NCBI GenBank assembly: GCA_024919175.1
Contig: CP103804.1
Location: 3,348,001-3,412,000, forward strand
DNA from: Clostridioides difficile
GTDB lineage: Bacteria > Bacillota > Clostridia > Peptostreptococcales > Peptostreptococcaceae
Reading direction: 5' to 3'
DNA length: 64,000 bases
The notes under the pieces are model-generated. The model saw nothing but the letters and a program-made list of their open reading frames with translations, searched no databases and was not told the origin of the DNA. Positions 16,105 through 24,945 of this stretch are shown here, in pieces (position 1 is the first letter of the stretch; each line of letters begins with the position of its first letter). The position numbers were made by a program, and so were the translations under genes.

Positions 16105-16641
16105 TTAATTTTTAAACATATCTTTTACTAATAATAATCCAATAGAAGTTTTGGCATCCTCAACGTCATTTTTTAATACCATATTATAGGCTTCTTCAAG
16201 CTCAACTTCGTAAACATCTAAAAATTCATCTGCATCTAGATTGCTTTCTCCTGGAGTAAGACCTGTTGCCAAATATACAAACATTATCTCATTAGAAAAA
16301 CCTGCTGAAGTGAAAAATTTATGTATTAGCTTAATATTTTTTGCACTATAGCCAGTTTCTTCTTTTAACTCCCTCTCAGCACATTCTTTGGGACTTTCAT
16401 TTTTTTCTAGCTTACCAGCTGGAATTTCAAAAATTGGTTTTTCTATAGGTTTTCTAAATTGCTTCACTAATACAACTTTATTATCATCTGTAATTGCAAC
16501 TATTCCTACTGCACCACCAACTTCTACTAATTCCCTTTTTTGATATCCTTGACCTGGAATTTCAACAGTATCGACTTTTAAAGTAATTACCTTACCTGTA
16601 TAAACTCTATCACTACTAATAGTTTTTTCTTCTAATACCAT
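16105..16641 (-). CDS. nudF: NUDIX hydrolase, ADP-ribose pyrophosphatase
   Basis: 178 residues with a complete Nudix box, GKLEKNESPKECAERELKEETGY by pattern (REL and EE residues present), typical of ADP-ribose pyrophosphatases (NudF/YqkG). It hydrolyses ADP-ribose to AMP and ribose-5-phosphate. It starts one base after the DUF3866 gene ends, so the two are translationally linked. The gene sits next to spoIIM as in B. subtilis (yqkG near spoIIM). Confidence 0.88.
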   Translation of the reverse strand: MVLEEKTISSDRVYTGKVITLKVDTVEIPGQGYQKRELVEVGGAVGIVAITDDNKVVLVKQFRKPIEKPIFEIPAGKLEKNESPKECAERELKEETGYSAKNIKLIHKFFTSAGFSNEIMFVYLATGLTPGESNLDADEFLDVYEVELEEAYNMVLKNDVEDAKTSIGLLLVKDMFKN

Positions 16642-16642
16642 C

Positions 16643-17710
16643 TTAAACCTCCATTAAGTAATATGCTGCTGTACTTGCAGCTTTAAAAAATGCCTCATCT
16701 TGCTCATAATTTCTTCCCATACTTTTTACTTTTAGATTAAAATAGTCTAAATCCTCTTTCGTTTTATTATTATCTATATAAATTATATTATGCTTTTTAT
16801 CTAAACCACTGGATTTAACTTGTTCTTTTATAAATTTTAATTTTTCATCATCATATATAGTTATTGGTATATCTATATTTACATTTACAATTTCTTCAAA
16901 TACAGTCATACTATGATGTGAAATACCTTGATGTCTTTCTCGTTTATCAGCAAAACTAATTCTTGGAATTGCTATTGCTCTCCCTCCAAGCTTTCTTATA
17001 GCATCGAGAATTGGACCTTGTTCAATTCCTGTAAATCCATATTTAGTACCTGTACCAGCAATTCCTGGTCCCATACTTACAAATACTACATCTGCTTTTA
17101 ATATTTCTTTTGCTGTAATAAGTGCAGTATATATATTTATACACTCATAGTCTCCACCAAATGCATTTCCTATAGTTATTGTATTATCTATTAATTTTTT
17201 TTCTTTTAAAGTATCTACATTTTTACTTAAATAAATTGGAAGAGATGCTCCATCAGTCATTATATATACTAGTTTCTTATTAGGGTTATTTCTTTTAAAT
17301 GAAGCTGCAAATGGAGTTAACATGCTATGAAGAGTCCCTACTACAACAGGAAGGTCTTCTAGCTCTGTAAAATCACCAAATTTATCATGATAAATACTTT
17401 CTTGTTCCTCAACAGAATCTACCTTTATTTGAAGTGGTGTATATCTAAGTTTCATTATATGGCCACCTTCAGTTAAACTAGATTCTAAATTATTTAAATT
17501 AGTTATTACAAAATGGTATCCACCAGTTCCTAAACTTAGTTCTACTGCTGTTGTATTTAAAACTACTTCGTCTCCTATATCTACTACCCCAGATATTTTT
17601 GGATAATTATATGCTCTTTGTATTTCTCCATTTATATTTACTCTTATATCATCCAGCGTTTCAGTTTGACTTACAATTGATTCAACAATCCCCACTCTTT
17701 TGCTTATCAT
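16643..17710 (-). CDS. DUF3866 family protein
   Basis: A 355-residue soluble protein without signal peptide. The length and the GTGGYHFVITNLN, GPGIAGTGTKYGFTGIEQG and HQGISHHSM motifs fit DUF3866, an uncharacterised family of Firmicutes and Actinobacteria. The glycine-rich GPGIAGTG segment (about 190-200) suggests nucleotide or phosphate binding. It lies in a tight run (4 bp after the downstream neighbour's start, 1 bp before nudF) with steA, steB and glycosyltransferases, hinting at a role linked to envelope or division. No function is established. Confidence 0.75.
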   Translation of the reverse strand: MISKRVGIVESIVSQTETLDDIRVNINGEIQRAYNYPKISGVVDIGDEVVLNTTAVELSLGTGGYHFVITNLNNLESSLTEGGHIMKLRYTPLQIKVDSVEEQESIYHDKFGDFTELEDLPVVVGTLHSMLTPFAASFKRNNPNKKLVYIMTDGASLPIYLSKNVDTLKEKKLIDNTITIGNAFGGDYECINIYTALITAKEILKADVVFVSMGPGIAGTGTKYGFTGIEQGPILDAIRKLGGRAIAIPRISFADKRERHQGISHHSMTVFEEIVNVNIDIPITIYDDEKLKFIKEQVKSSGLDKKHNIIYIDNNKTKEDLDYFNLKVKSMGRNYEQDEAFFKAASTAAYYLMEV

Positions 17711-17714
17711 AATG

Positions 17715-18539
17715 CTACCTTCCCAACTTATCTATAAAATTTAATAATTTATTTTTTTCTATTATTTTAGTCAATGAGTATTTTTCAGTAAATATATGCA
17801 TAATAACTACAAATATTAACCATCCCAGTCTAATATTAAATGGATATCCAAAAGAGATTAGAATTCCAATAGACATTCCAAGAACATTTGAACCAGTATC
17901 TCCCATCATTGCCCTTGCCTTTAAATCATAATTAAAGTATGCAAGTACATTTGGCACTATAAGTAGTGGAAGAACTTGAACAAATCCTGTCAATGTCAAA
18001 AATATAATTACCATTATAAATAAATATGCTTTTATTGCTCTTCCTGGCCTTAAATCTAAAAGATTCATTAAATTAGTTGATAGAGCTATTATTAATGTAT
18101 TTACTATTATATCTATTATATCTTTTGATATAGACACAGAAACTATAAGTCCTACAAAACCTCCAAACAGAGCCTTAAAACCGCCTGTTGTAAGACTTCC
18201 CTTAAATAAACTTTTAAAATGCCCCTTTAAACCACTTACATCTCTGTTTCCAATAACATCATCTAGTATTCCTGCAAAAAACATGGATATCATACCAAAC
18301 ATGAACATAAATATATACGCTAAATTCCTATATTCCATAGTAAAAAATGCAAGTATTATTCCATTAATCACAAGCATAGGTAAGAATACGATTCCCATAC
18401 TTACTGGTATCATATCTTTTTTGTAGTTTGGTCTAAGCACATTTCCATTTATCAATAAATTTTTAAATAGTGGTATTGCAGCATAGGTTCCAAATAATCC
18501 TGTTAATAATAAAATGGTATAAAGTATATAATCTTTCAC
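17715..18539 (-). CDS. MraY/WecA-like polyprenyl-phosphate glycosyltransferase family protein (GT4-like)
   Basis: A 274-residue multi-pass membrane protein with about eight hydrophobic segments. Motifs resemble the phospho-sugar transferases MraY and WecA: ILDDVIGNRDVSGLKGH (the DD-containing cytoplasmic loop), NLLDLRPGRA and MGDTGSNVLG. Such enzymes transfer a sugar-1-phosphate to undecaprenyl phosphate. It is shorter than true MraY (about 320) and lies next to a GT2 enzyme rather than mur genes, so it is a paralogue with unknown substrate. Four base pairs separate it from the DUF3866 gene. Confidence 0.72.
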   Translation of the reverse strand: MKDYILYTILLLTGLFGTYAAIPLFKNLLINGNVLRPNYKKDMIPVSMGIVFLPMLVINGIILAFFTMEYRNLAYIFMFMFGMISMFFAGILDDVIGNRDVSGLKGHFKSLFKGSLTTGGFKALFGGFVGLIVSVSISKDIIDIIVNTLIIALSTNLMNLLDLRPGRAIKAYLFIMVIIFLTLTGFVQVLPLLIVPNVLAYFNYDLKARAMMGDTGSNVLGMSIGILISFGYPFNIRLGWLIFVVIMHIFTEKYSLTKIIEKNKLLNFIDKLGR

Positions 18540-18546
18540 TAAGATA

Positions 18547-19239
18547 TTACCTCCACTCTTTCTTTTTTTGTCCTAAAACCTTTTTTATATGATAATACTG
18601 CTTACCTCTATGAATAAATCCTTTTAAATTTCTGCCAGTTTCATTATGAGTCATATTTACTAATACTTCTTTAATTTTAAAACCATACTTTAGTATATCA
18701 ATCGTCATTCCAACTTCAACACCATATCCAAAAGGTATCTCATCAAATTTTTCTAAAACTTCTTTTTTAAATATTCTTTGACCTGATAGAGTTGCATCTA
18801 ATTCAACTCCTGTCATCTCAAAAACAGAATTTTTAGCTAAACCTTTTACAAATCCAAGACCTCCTTTTTTCTTTGCAGGAGGAAATTTCGCTATAGTAAC
18901 ATCAGCTTCACCGTTTAATATTGGTACAATTAATTTTTCAATTTCTTTAGCAGAACTGCCTAAGTCTCCATCTAAAAATCCTATGATATTTGCACTTTTC
19001 ATTGATACTTTAAGACCATAGTTTAAAGCATATCCTTTACCTCTGTTTTTATCTAACTTAAAAAATTTAATCTTTTCATTCTTTAATTCAGATACAACCT
19101 TAGCAGTATTATCTGTTGAACCATCATCTACAACTACTATTTCATTTATTTCTTTAATTCCAACTATACTTTCTAATGTATAGTTTATTCTACTTTCTTC
19201 ATTATAAGCTGGTATTATTATACTTATATAAGAATCCAT
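18547..19239 (-). CDS. Family 2 glycosyltransferase (polyprenyl-phosphate mannosyltransferase-like)
   Basis: 230 residues of GT-A fold: IIPAYNEE (8-15), VVVDDGSTDNTA nucleotide-binding region and the DxD-like LDGDLG. It resembles dolichyl/undecaprenyl phosphate-sugar synthases but has no C-terminal membrane segments. It probably transfers a sugar from a nucleotide donor to a lipid carrier made or used by the adjacent membrane protein (8 bp away). The substrate cannot be read from sequence. Confidence 0.8.
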   Translation of the reverse strand: MDSYISIIIPAYNEESRINYTLESIVGIKEINEIVVVDDGSTDNTAKVVSELKNEKIKFFKLDKNRGKGYALNYGLKVSMKSANIIGFLDGDLGSSAKEIEKLIVPILNGEADVTIAKFPPAKKKGGLGFVKGLAKNSVFEMTGVELDATLSGQRIFKKEVLEKFDEIPFGYGVEVGMTIDILKYGFKIKEVLVNMTHNETGRNLKGFIHRGKQYYHIKKVLGQKKKEWR

Positions 19240-19262
19240 TTTTTCTCTCCTTAAAATTATTT

Positions 19263-20138
19263 CTATTTAATAGATGGCAACAATGAAGTTGCAGTATCTA
19301 ATCTACCAAAATTACCAACTATATTACCTTGTTGTAAAAGCATAGCTAGAGATACACTTCCTACACCTTCATCAATATTATCTATAGTTGCAACTTTATT
19401 TTTAGAATATAATTCTACATAAGAAGTTTTAACTCCTGTATTTTGAACTTCTACTAAATATTTATTTTCTGATTTTATTTTTGAAACTACAAATTTTTCT
19501 ATTTTGTCAAATTGTTTAGCATTATCTTTTGCGTCATTTCCACCAGCTATTACAACAGATTCATACTTTAGATATGTGTCACCAATAGAGTTAAACTTTA
19601 TTACATCTAGTTCTTGAAGATATGTCAAAATGTCACTTGTATCTTCCTTTTTCAAAGTATCAATTATATAATTAACTGCATCATTTGTATTTTTAATTTC
19701 TGTCCCTAATTTACTTGAGATTTCTTTTAATTTTTCTGGATTTGTTATATTTTCTTTTAACACTATGTTAAATGCAACACTACCATTAGATTTGTTTATT
19801 ATATCTTCTATATTTTTTGTATAATCGTCATTTTCATTAGCTGATATTATTCCTATACTTTTTCCACTTAATGAACCAGTTAAAATCTTGTCCACATTTT
19901 TATTTATAAAATTAATTGCTTCTTCATAATCATTATTTACCTTTGCTAAATCTACATCAAGTTTATCATTTTTTTCTTTTAAAATATTAAATTTATCATC
20001 CAAGTCATTTATTATGTTTGCTTGTTGCTCACTTAATTGTTGATTATTATTTAAATTAAATCCTACTAACATGCCTATACCCAAAGCTATAAATATAGCA
20101 CCAATAGTGACTATATAATATTTCATATTAATATGCAT
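19263..20138 (-). CDS. SteB/MctB-like membrane-anchored protein (copper transporter family)
   Basis: 291 residues: one N-terminal membrane segment (about 7-28), a coiled coil (about 33-70), then an alpha/beta outer domain. This is the DUF3186/MctB plan, named SteB when paired with SteA. In actinobacteria SteA-SteB form a complex that affects cytokinetic wall hydrolysis. The AGGAGG ribosome site supports the first ATG. It follows steA by 17 bp, so they form one unit. The old copper-transport label is not supported by any metal motif here. Confidence 0.75.
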   Translation of the reverse strand: MHINMKYYIVTIGAIFIALGIGMLVGFNLNNNQQLSEQQANIINDLDDKFNILKEKNDKLDVDLAKVNNDYEEAINFINKNVDKILTGSLSGKSIGIISANENDDYTKNIEDIINKSNGSVAFNIVLKENITNPEKLKEISSKLGTEIKNTNDAVNYIIDTLKKEDTSDILTYLQELDVIKFNSIGDTYLKYESVVIAGGNDAKDNAKQFDKIEKFVVSKIKSENKYLVEVQNTGVKTSYVELYSKNKVATIDNIDEGVGSVSLAMLLQQGNIVGNFGRLDTATSLLPSIK

Positions 20139-20155
20139 ATTTATCCTCCTAAAAT

Positions 20156-21277
20156 TTACATCTGTAATAATACTTTAAATTTCAATTGCATTAACTGTAT
20201 AAATTGTTGAACTCCTGGTGACAATGATGCAACTACCAACACAGGAAATAAGGCTGTTGCTATTAATGCCCATATGTACTTTATCTTTAGCTTACTTCTA
20301 TATAACAAGTTGACTCCTTTAGCATCTATAAGCTTAGAACCAATCTTTAGCCTAACTAAAAAAGTACTTGCCATTCCCTTTCTTCCTTTTTCAAGGAAAT
20401 CAATCATATTTGAATGTGTACCAACTGCTACTATTAACTCCGCTTTATACTCATACGCAATAAGCATAGCTATATCTTCACTAGTTCCTGGTGCAGGAAA
20501 TACAACTGCATCCAAACCTAATTCTTGAACTCTCTTAAGACCTGGTGCTCTACCATCTGTATAAGCATGTACTACTATTTCACTAGCTTTTTTTAGAGCT
20601 TCATCGCTTACACTATCCATATCTCCTACAATTACATCTGGAGTATATCCAAACTCAATTAAAGCATCTGCGCCTCCATCAACACCCACTAAAACAGGTT
20701 TTACCTCTTCTATGTATGAGAGCATTGTACTTAAATCTTCTTTATAGTCCTGACCTCTTACAACTATTAATACATGTTTATTTGCATAATTAGTTTGTAC
20801 TTTTGGAATTTCTACTTCACCAAGTATAAATCCTTTTTCTTTTTTAGCATAATCTATAGTATTGTCTATAAATCTATCTAATTCTACGGCTAAGTTTTCG
20901 TAAGCAGCCTTTATTTGATACGAAACTTCATACTTATCTAAAACTTCACCTGCACCTAAAAATTGTCCTTCTCTATATATCTTTCCATCTATAACTTCTA
21001 TAGTTTGTCCTTCTTTTAATTCTTCAAATAATTCTTCTCCAATATTATCAATTATTAAGATATTATTCTCAGTCAATATTCCTGGACCTTTATTAGGATA
21101 TCTACCGCTTATAGAAGGAGCCGCATTTATGACAAGTTTTATTTTGGCTTCTACCAAAGAGTTTGCAGCAACTTCATCTATGTCTATATGATTTATAACT
21201 GCTATTTCCCCACTTTCAACTCTTTTAGCAAGCTTTTTAGTTTTTCGATCTACTTTTATAGGGGCCTCGACTCTCAT
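20156..21277 (-). CDS. SteA-like cytokinetic ring protein (thiamine pyrophosphokinase-like domain)
   Basis: 373 residues. The central part (about 165-300) has a thiamine pyrophosphokinase-like fold (VGVDGGADALIEFGYTPDVIVGDMDS). One membrane segment sits near the C-terminus (about 333-352). This combination is the SteA family, which in actinobacteria works with SteB at the division site. It begins the minus-strand run steA-steB-GT2-GT4-DUF3866-nudF. GGAGG precedes the ATG, and an extended -10 promoter lies just upstream. Confidence 0.8.
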   Translation of the reverse strand: MRVEAPIKVDRKTKKLAKRVESGEIAVINHIDIDEVAANSLVEAKIKLVINAAPSISGRYPNKGPGILTENNILIIDNIGEELFEELKEGQTIEVIDGKIYREGQFLGAGEVLDKYEVSYQIKAAYENLAVELDRFIDNTIDYAKKEKGFILGEVEIPKVQTNYANKHVLIVVRGQDYKEDLSTMLSYIEEVKPVLVGVDGGADALIEFGYTPDVIVGDMDSVSDEALKKASEIVVHAYTDGRAPGLKRVQELGLDAVVFPAPGTSEDIAMLIAYEYKAELIVAVGTHSNMIDFLEKGRKGMASTFLVRLKIGSKLIDAKGVNLLYRSKLKIKYIWALIATALFPVLVVASLSPGVQQFIQLMQLKFKVLLQM

Positions 21278-21314
21278 TTTTAAACCTCCACTATCATTAT
21301 TAAAATCACATTAT

Positions 21315-21323
21315 ATTATAGCA
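21315..21323 (-). promoter_or_regulatory. Extended -10 promoter of steA
   Basis: TGCTATAAT on the minus strand (21323-21315), an extended -10, about 38 bp before the start. A TTATTT-like -35 lies about 16 nt upstream. Apart from the terminator below, the 21324-21583 stretch shows nothing else recognisable. Confidence 0.45.
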
Positions 21324-21583
21324 TTACTTAACAATAAAATAAATGTTTTAAGTTTGTCTTACATCTTTAATCCTTATAATACTATATTTTATGTTTTTTT
21401 TATTTAACACTTTTTTGTAATCTGCTTTAAAAATTAATGTTTCGACTTGTTAAAGTATATTTTTATATTAAAAAACAAATCAATATTAATCTACAATTGA
21501 TAAAGGTACATACTATAGCCATAGTATAATAAAATTATATTAAACAAATAATAAAGAAAAAATAAAGCTTTTATTATATATTA

Positions 21584-21630
21584 AAACAGCAAAACGGTAT
21601 AACCCTATTGGTTATACCGTTTTGCTGTTT
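21584..21630 (-). terminator. Strong terminator of spo0A
   Basis: A perfect stem of about 21 bp (21584-21604 with 21610-21630) closes a 5-nt loop, followed on the minus strand by TTTTAAT. Confidence 0.85.
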
Positions 21631-21685
21631 GTAATGCATATTTATTGCCAATACCTTATTAAAAGGTCTTACTTTTTTTGTCTAT

Positions 21686-22495
21686 TTATTTAACCATACT
21701 ATGTTCTAATCTTAATTTATCAGCAATCATTGCTATAAATTCTGAATTAGTTGGTTTTCCTTTAGTATTGTGTACCGTATATCCAAACAGTTGATTTATT
21801 GTGTCAACTTTTCCTCTACTCCATGCAACTTCTATGGCATGTCTTATTGCTCTCTCAACTCTACTTGGTGTTGTATTGAATTTTTTAGCTATACTTGGAT
21901 ATAACTCTTTTGTTACTGCACCTAAAAGTTCAACATTATCAATGACCATTTTTATAGCTTCTCTTAAATATAAATACCCTTTTATATGAGCTGGTACTCC
22001 TATTTCATGTATTATATTCGTAATTTCTGTTTCTATGTTACCTACATTTTTAACAAAATCACTTCTTGTCATTTGAGTTTCTTGAACTGGTCTAGGCTTT
22101 GGTTCTACTTGAGTAACTCTATTAGAAACTAATTCTCTAATTCTGTTTATAAACACAACAAAATCAAACGGCTTTACTATGTAGTAATCTGCTCCTAGAT
22201 TTATTGCGCTTTGAGTTATCTTATCTTGACCTACTGCTGATAGTACTATTATTTTTGGCATTTTAGGTATATCCATAGTATTTAATTTTTCAATTACACC
22301 TAATCCATCCAGATGTGGCATTATTACGTCTAATATTAATAAATCTGGTTGTGTCTTTTTTACTAAGTCTAATGCTTCAATCCCATCTTTAGCTATGCCT
22401 AATATATCGATATCATCCTCATTAGACAAATACTCTTTTAATACCTGACAAAAATCCTTATTGTCGTCTGCTAAAACTATTTTGATTTTTTCCAC
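21686..22495 (-). CDS. spo0A: Sporulation master response regulator Spo0A
   Basis: 269 residues from GTG 22495, preceded by GGGGGGA at good spacing. The receiver domain (1-125) has Asp10, Asp11 and phospho-acceptor Asp56 (LLILDVIMP) and Lys106-type residue in YYIVKPF. A Q/P-rich linker is followed by the Spo0A DNA-binding domain (about 155-269) with SRVERAIRHAIEVAWSRG. Numbering with this start puts the phosphorylated Asp at the canonical 56, supporting it over the longer frame to 22510. It lies directly after spoIVB with a 0A-box upstream. Confidence 0.98.
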   Translation of the reverse strand: MEKIKIVLADDNKDFCQVLKEYLSNEDDIDILGIAKDGIEALDLVKKTQPDLLILDVIMPHLDGLGVIEKLNTMDIPKMPKIIVLSAVGQDKITQSAINLGADYYIVKPFDFVVFINRIRELVSNRVTQVEPKPRPVQETQMTRSDFVKNVGNIETEITNIIHEIGVPAHIKGYLYLREAIKMVIDNVELLGAVTKELYPSIAKKFNTTPSRVERAIRHAIEVAWSRGKVDTINQLFGYTVHNTKGKPTNSEFIAMIADKLRLEHSMVK

Positions 22496-22585
22496 TAAAA
22501 ATCCCCCCATTAAAAAACATCTTCTTATTACAGAAAACTAAACTTTTTACACAAATTGCTTCCTAATTATCTACTCTAAAGCATA

Positions 22586-22592
22586 TTCGACA
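22586..22592 (-). promoter_or_regulatory. Spo0A box upstream of spo0A
   Basis: TGTCGAA on the minus strand exactly matches the 0A-box core and lies about 90 bp before the spo0A start, between spoIVB and spo0A. It suggests autoregulation. Confidence 0.6.
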
Positions 22593-22652
22593 CTTCAAAA
22601 TTATATTCCTCCTATATAAGTGATAAAATAATAAAATTTTTTAATGCCTCAC

Positions 22653-23714
22653 CTACAATTTTATCATTTCATCTATAAAAATACCATATCCTTTTTTCGG
22701 ATTATCTCTAAAAACATGAGTTATTGCACCAATAATTTTATTATTTTGTATTATTGGAGCCCCACTCATCCCTTGCACAATACCTCCTGTGTATTCCAAT
22801 AACTTATCATCTACAACTTTTATTACCATATCTCTATAATTTCCTTTATCATATACTATACTTTCTATTTTTATATCATAGCTTGTTATATTTTTGTTTT
22901 TGTCTTCAAAAAGGATTATTGCATCCCCTATTTTTACATCTTGAGGTCTTCCAACTTCGATTAATTGTAATTCTTTATTTGCTAAATTAAATTCTTTATT
23001 TTGTTTTTCTGTAATATTACCACTTATACCTAGTTCTGAGTTATTCGAAAAATTTCCCATCAGATTACTGTCATTAAAATCACCCTTTATTCTGCCTACT
23101 TTTTCACTACTAGCTTTTAGTATTTTTAGTTTTTCTGGCTTATATATATACCCTTGCTTAATCTTTAATAGTTCATTAGTGTCCGAATCTTTTATAGCAT
23201 GACCAATTGCTTTAAATTTTTCCATATTAGGGTCATAAAAAGTCATAGTTCCAATTCCAGATATCTTATCTCTTACCCATAATCCAAGTTTATAATTGCC
23301 ATTTTCTTTTTTAGTTTCTATTATCTCTGTTTTATATTTATTTTTTCTTTCAAAAGTCACTTCTATCTTACTTTTTTTAGCTTCATTTAAAATTTTTGAT
23401 ACATCCTGACTATCTTTTATTTTTTTATTATCTATTTTTACTATATTGTCGCCAATCTGTATGCCTCCAATATAATCTACATCCTCTTCCTCATATCCTA
23501 AAACTAATACACCATCTGTATTTGCTTTCACTCCAATTATATTTCCAAGTGGATATACATATTTTTTATCATGATTCTTAATTGTAAAAGTTTCTATTGG
23601 GGTTTCATTATTCGTATTACAATTTTTATTTTGAAAAATTATAACCATCATAAAAATCGATACAGCTCCTAATATTATCCAAATATTTTTGAAATTCTTA
23701 TTTATTTTGTTCAT
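22653..23714 (-). CDS. spoIVB: SpoIVB serine peptidase (S55)
   Basis: 353 residues: N-terminal membrane segment (about 11-26), PDZ domain (about 55-125) and an S55 peptidase domain ending near the C-terminus. The nucleophile Ser317 lies in GIVQGMSGAPI and the likely catalytic His in AIGHAIKD. In Bacillus it is secreted from the forespore and cuts SpoIVFA to activate pro-SigK processing. C. difficile lacks that pathway, so its target here is less clear (known difference). The gene order recN...spoIVB-spo0A is conserved, with two plus-strand genes inserted here. Confidence 0.93.
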   Translation of the reverse strand: MNKINKNFKNIWIILGAVSIFMMVIIFQNKNCNTNNETPIETFTIKNHDKKYVYPLGNIIGVKANTDGVLVLGYEEEDVDYIGGIQIGDNIVKIDNKKIKDSQDVSKILNEAKKSKIEVTFERKNKYKTEIIETKKENGNYKLGLWVRDKISGIGTMTFYDPNMEKFKAIGHAIKDSDTNELLKIKQGYIYKPEKLKILKASSEKVGRIKGDFNDSNLMGNFSNNSELGISGNITEKQNKEFNLANKELQLIEVGRPQDVKIGDAIILFEDKNKNITSYDIKIESIVYDKGNYRDMVIKVVDDKLLEYTGGIVQGMSGAPIIQNNKIIGAITHVFRDNPKKGYGIFIDEMIKL

Positions 23715-23873
23715 ATATTCATCTACTCCTATGCTGTATTATTATGTATTTATAATTCCTTTTTCGTAAAAATTTATTCATTTAAAAAACCATTGAATAT
23801 CTTACTAAGTGCTTTTTAACCTATAATATGATAGTATTATATTGTAGTAAAAAGTTTGAAGGGCGGTAATATT

Positions 23874-24314
23874 TTGAAATTAAATGTAAGAATTGCAGAC
23901 ATAAATAATTGGTATGATTTAGTCAATTTGTCTGTAGGTAAAAATCAATTAGATTATATAGAAAGCAATGCACTTTCTATTGCTGAGTCTAAGTTTATAA
24001 CAGCTTGGATACCTGTTGGAATATATGATGACAATATACTGATAGGATTTGCTATGTACGGTCGCCTAGAAGATGACAGAGTTTGGCTTGATAGATTCAT
24101 GATTGACTCAAAGTATCAAGGCAAAGGGTATGGAAAAGCATCCTTAGATTTCCTTATAAATCTTCTTAAAAATGAATATAATTGCAACGAGTTATACCTT
24201 AGTATATTCGATAACAACAAAATGGCTATTGGACTTTACAAAAGCTTTGGATTTGAGTTTAATGGAGAACTTGACTATGGTGGAGAAAAGGTAATGGTAT
24301 TAAAATCTAATTGA
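23874..24314 (+). CDS. GNAT family N-acetyltransferase (polyamine acetyltransferase-like)
   Basis: About 146 residues with the acetyl-CoA-binding motif RFMIDSKYQGKGYGKASLDF (Q/RxxGxG/A). It resembles BltD/PaiA-type diamine or spermidine acetyltransferases by its N-terminal WYDLVNLSV and C-terminal LYKSFGFEFNGE, but the substrate is a guess. The start is placed at TTG 23874, seven bases after AAGGGCGG; the in-frame TTG at 23856 has none. It is one of two plus-strand GNAT genes inserted between spoIVB and recN. Confidence 0.75.
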   Translation: MKLNVRIADINNWYDLVNLSVGKNQLDYIESNALSIAESKFITAWIPVGIYDDNILIGFAMYGRLEDDRVWLDRFMIDSKYQGKGYGKASLDFLINLLKNEYNCNELYLSIFDNNKMAIGLYKSFGFEFNGELDYGGEKVMVLKSN

Positions 24315-24352
24315 TATTAACAAAAATATATATCTATCAAGGAGGTGAAATC

Positions 24353-24376
24353 ATTATATAAATATATTTATATAAT
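24353..24376 (+). repeat. Perfect 24-nt palindrome between ribosome site and start codon of the second GNAT gene
   Basis: The sequence reads the same on both strands over 12+12 bases. It lies between AAGGAGG (24339-24345) and ATG 24375, whose first two bases belong to the palindrome. Confidence 0.7.
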
Positions 24377-24866
24377 GATAAATAAAATGACTCAAAATGT
24401 AATTTTGAAATTTGTTGAAGCAAACGATTTAGAAAATCTTGAAAATGTAAAGATTTTATTCACTGAATATTCAAATTCATTGAATATAGATTTGTGTTTC
24501 CAAGACTTTAATAATGAATTAAAAACACTTCCAGGAAAATATAAAAAACCTTTAGGTTCATTAATACTAGCATTTGTTGATGAAAATTTAGCAGGTTGTG
24601 TGGCATTAAAAAAACTTGAAGATGATGTATGTGAATTGAAAAGGTTGTATGTAAGAGATAAATTTAGAGGACTTAAAATAGGAAAAATATTATTAGAAGA
24701 AATCGTAAAAGAAGCTAAAAAGATTGGATATACATATATGAGACTAGATACTCTTCCAAGCATGAAAAGTGCTCAAGGTTTATACGAAAAAGTAGGATTT
24801 TATGATATAAACCCTTATACTTATAATCCAATTGAAGGGGCTAGATACATGGAGTTAAAATTATAA
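24375..24866 (+). CDS. GNAT family N-acetyltransferase
   Basis: About 163 residues, GNAT fold with KRLYVRDKFRGLKIGKILLE as the acetyl-CoA loop and a LYEKVGFYDINPY C-terminal strand. It resembles small-molecule acetyltransferases of the COG0454 group. The start is uncertain: a strong AAGGAGG lies 30 nt upstream of ATG 24375, separated by a palindrome; GTG 24345 overlaps the ribosome site itself and ATG 24387 is further off. A bidirectional terminator follows at 24872-24920. Confidence 0.72.
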   Translation: MINKMTQNVILKFVEANDLENLENVKILFTEYSNSLNIDLCFQDFNNELKTLPGKYKKPLGSLILAFVDENLAGCVALKKLEDDVCELKRLYVRDKFRGLKIGKILLEEIVKEAKKIGYTYMRLDTLPSMKSAQGLYEKVGFYDINPYTYNPIEGARYMELKL

Positions 24867-24871
24867 ATAAA

Positions 24872-24920
24872 AAAATAGAGTATAAATAAAATTATAGATA
24901 TTTTATTTATACTCTATTTT
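24872..24920. terminator. Bidirectional terminator between convergent genes
   Basis: A perfect 21-bp stem (24872-24892 with 24900-24920) with a 7-nt loop, A-rich before and T-rich after, between the GNAT gene and the minus-strand gene at 24946. Confidence 0.85.
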
Positions 24921-24945
24921 ATTGATTAAATTATTCTAAGTATAT

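Noticed and set aside
19263..20138. Copper transporter function for the MctB/SteB-like gene
   Set aside because: Only one membrane segment and no metal-binding motifs; pairing with steA argues for an envelope or division role.
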